A DNA stretch of 33,764 nt from JAOUEA01 sp040882605 (GTDB taxonomy: Bacteria > Actinomycetota > UBA4738 > HRBIN12). The notes under the pieces were generated by a model. That model was given only the letters and a program-made list of their open reading frames with translations. It had not been told where the DNA came from and made no database searches. Of this stretch, positions 33,066 to 33,764 are shown in pieces. The stretch lies in NCBI GenBank assembly GCA_040882605.1, contig JBBEAY010000029.1, positions 1 through 33,764 on the forward strand. The letters run 5' to 3'. Every line of letters starts with the position of its first letter. Within the stretch, counting starts at the first letter, position 1. A program made the position numbers and the translations under genes.

Positions 33066-33716
33066 GTGAAGATCGGGATCTTCGGCACCGGCGGAGTGGG
33101 CAGGACGATCGGCGCGAGGCTGGTCGAGCTCGGACACGAGGTGCGCATGGGCTCGCGCACGGCCGACAACGAGGCGGCGACCGCATGGGCAGAGGAAGCC
33201 GGTGACCTCGCTTCACATGGCACTTTCGCCGACGCAGCGGCGTTCGGCGAGCTGCTCGTGAACGCGACGAGCGGCGGCGCATCGGTCGAGGCCATCGGCA
33301 CCGCGGCGCTGGACGATCGCGCGGGCAAGGTGTTGCTAGACATCGCGAACCCGCTCGACTTCTCCAACGGCTTCCCGCCCACGCTCTCGATCAAGGACAC
33401 CGACAGCCTCGCGGAGACGATCCAGCGCGCCTTTCCGGAGCTGCGGGTCGTGAAGTCGCTCAACACGATGAACGCCGACGTGATGGTGCGGCCATCGCAG
33501 CTCGGTGGGGCCCACGACGTCTTCGTGAGCGGGAACGATGACCCCGCGAAAGCATCGGTGGTCGCGCTGCTCGGTGAGATGGGGTGGCCCGCAGGCGACA
33601 TCGTCGACCTCGGCGACCTGTCGACGGCTCGCGGGGCCGAGATGTTCCTGCCGCTGTGGCTGCGTCTGATGGCGGCGCAGGGCACCCCCGCGTTCAACAT
33701 CAAGGTGGTGCGCTAA
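33066..33716 (+). CDS. NADP oxidoreductase, coenzyme F420-dependent family
   Basis: 216 residues. The N-terminal Rossmann motif G-T-G-G-V-G at 7-12 is followed by M-G-S-R-T-A, the NADP phosphate-binding S-R found in F420:NADPH oxidoreductase (Npd/Fno)-like proteins. D-I-A-N-P-L-D and V-K-S-L-N-T-M-N-A-D are typical of the family. It may transfer hydride between NADP and F420 or another acceptor; F420 use cannot be shown from this sequence. The start is GTG 33066, with GAGAGGGGG just upstream. Confidence 0.87.
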   Translation: MKIGIFGTGGVGRTIGARLVELGHEVRMGSRTADNEAATAWAEEAGDLASHGTFADAAAFGELLVNATSGGASVEAIGTAALDDRAGKVLLDIANPLDFSNGFPPTLSIKDTDSLAETIQRAFPELRVVKSLNTMNADVMVRPSQLGGAHDVFVSGNDDPAKASVVALLGEMGWPAGDIVDLGDLSTARGAEMFLPLWLRLMAAQGTPAFNIKVVR

Positions 33717-33764
33717 TGGGACTCGCCCGGCAGCCATGGGGCATGCTGGGTCCGAGCCGCCGGC
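33716..33764 (+). CDS. start of a further gene, cut by the window end (partial)
   Basis: ATG 33716 shares its A with the preceding TAA stop (TAATG), the usual sign of a coupled next gene. The frame stays open to the window end, giving M-G-L-A-R-Q-P-W-G and seven more residues. Too short to identify. Confidence 0.4.
   Translation, partial: MGLARQPWGMLGPSRR

Overview
The window is high-GC DNA, densely coded on both strands, and reads as a chromosomal piece of an actinobacterium (Actinomycetota). The support is a DUF501 domain next to exopolyphosphatase, a DesA-type acyl-ACP desaturase, an MPT53/DsbE-like secreted thioredoxin, frequent GTG/TTG starts and many ATGA overlaps. I cannot place it below phylum; a deep-branching class is possible. 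No rRNA, CRISPR array, IS element or phage gene was seen.

Layout. (1) 1-3411: S1-domain protein, a reversed GNAT, a DUF501-Ppx fusion and a membrane-anchored cyclophilin. (2) 3441-6004: nucleotide-sugar dehydrogenase, adenosine-deaminase-family enzyme, tRNA-Leu(UAA). (3) 6028-8686: a less GC-rich islet directly 3' of the tRNA, with a GNAT gene and a fusion of an AbiEi-like winged helix to a Fic domain, closed by a strong hairpin. (4) 8715-10283: a secreted DUF11-like protein and a DUF1501 relic. (5) 10344-15007: an overlapping operon (flavin amine-oxidase-like protein, DUF1365, cyclopropane-fatty-acid synthase) divergent from an acyl-ACP desaturase, forming a membrane-lipid modification module. 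(6) 15048-20361: a secreted zinc metalloprotease-like protein, then a frameshifted GT1 glycosyltransferase, a maltokinase/glucosamine-kinase-like enzyme and a SIS-domain protein, possibly an amino-sugar pathway. (7) 20371-23413: L,D-transpeptidase, class I aldolase, SDR-family epimerase. (8) 23420-30278: a minus-strand run of CocE-like hydrolase, potB, potC, ppk2 and a Dsb-like lipoprotein, with potD divergent. (9) 30365-33764: typA, an APH-family phosphotransferase, an F420-type NADP oxidoreductase and the start of one more gene.

The most notable signal is at 23420-24028. An MPT53/DsbE-like lipoprotein has an in-frame UGA exactly at the first cysteine of its CxxC motif (W-UGA-T-I-C). The reading frame stays open on both sides. 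Directly downstream lies a perfect 6-bp hairpin with a G-starting tetraloop, 16 nt after the UGA, as expected for a bacterial SECIS element. This is a strong candidate selenoprotein with a UxxC active site. Second is the single-chain AbiEi-like/Fic fusion with an inverted repeat just upstream of its start.
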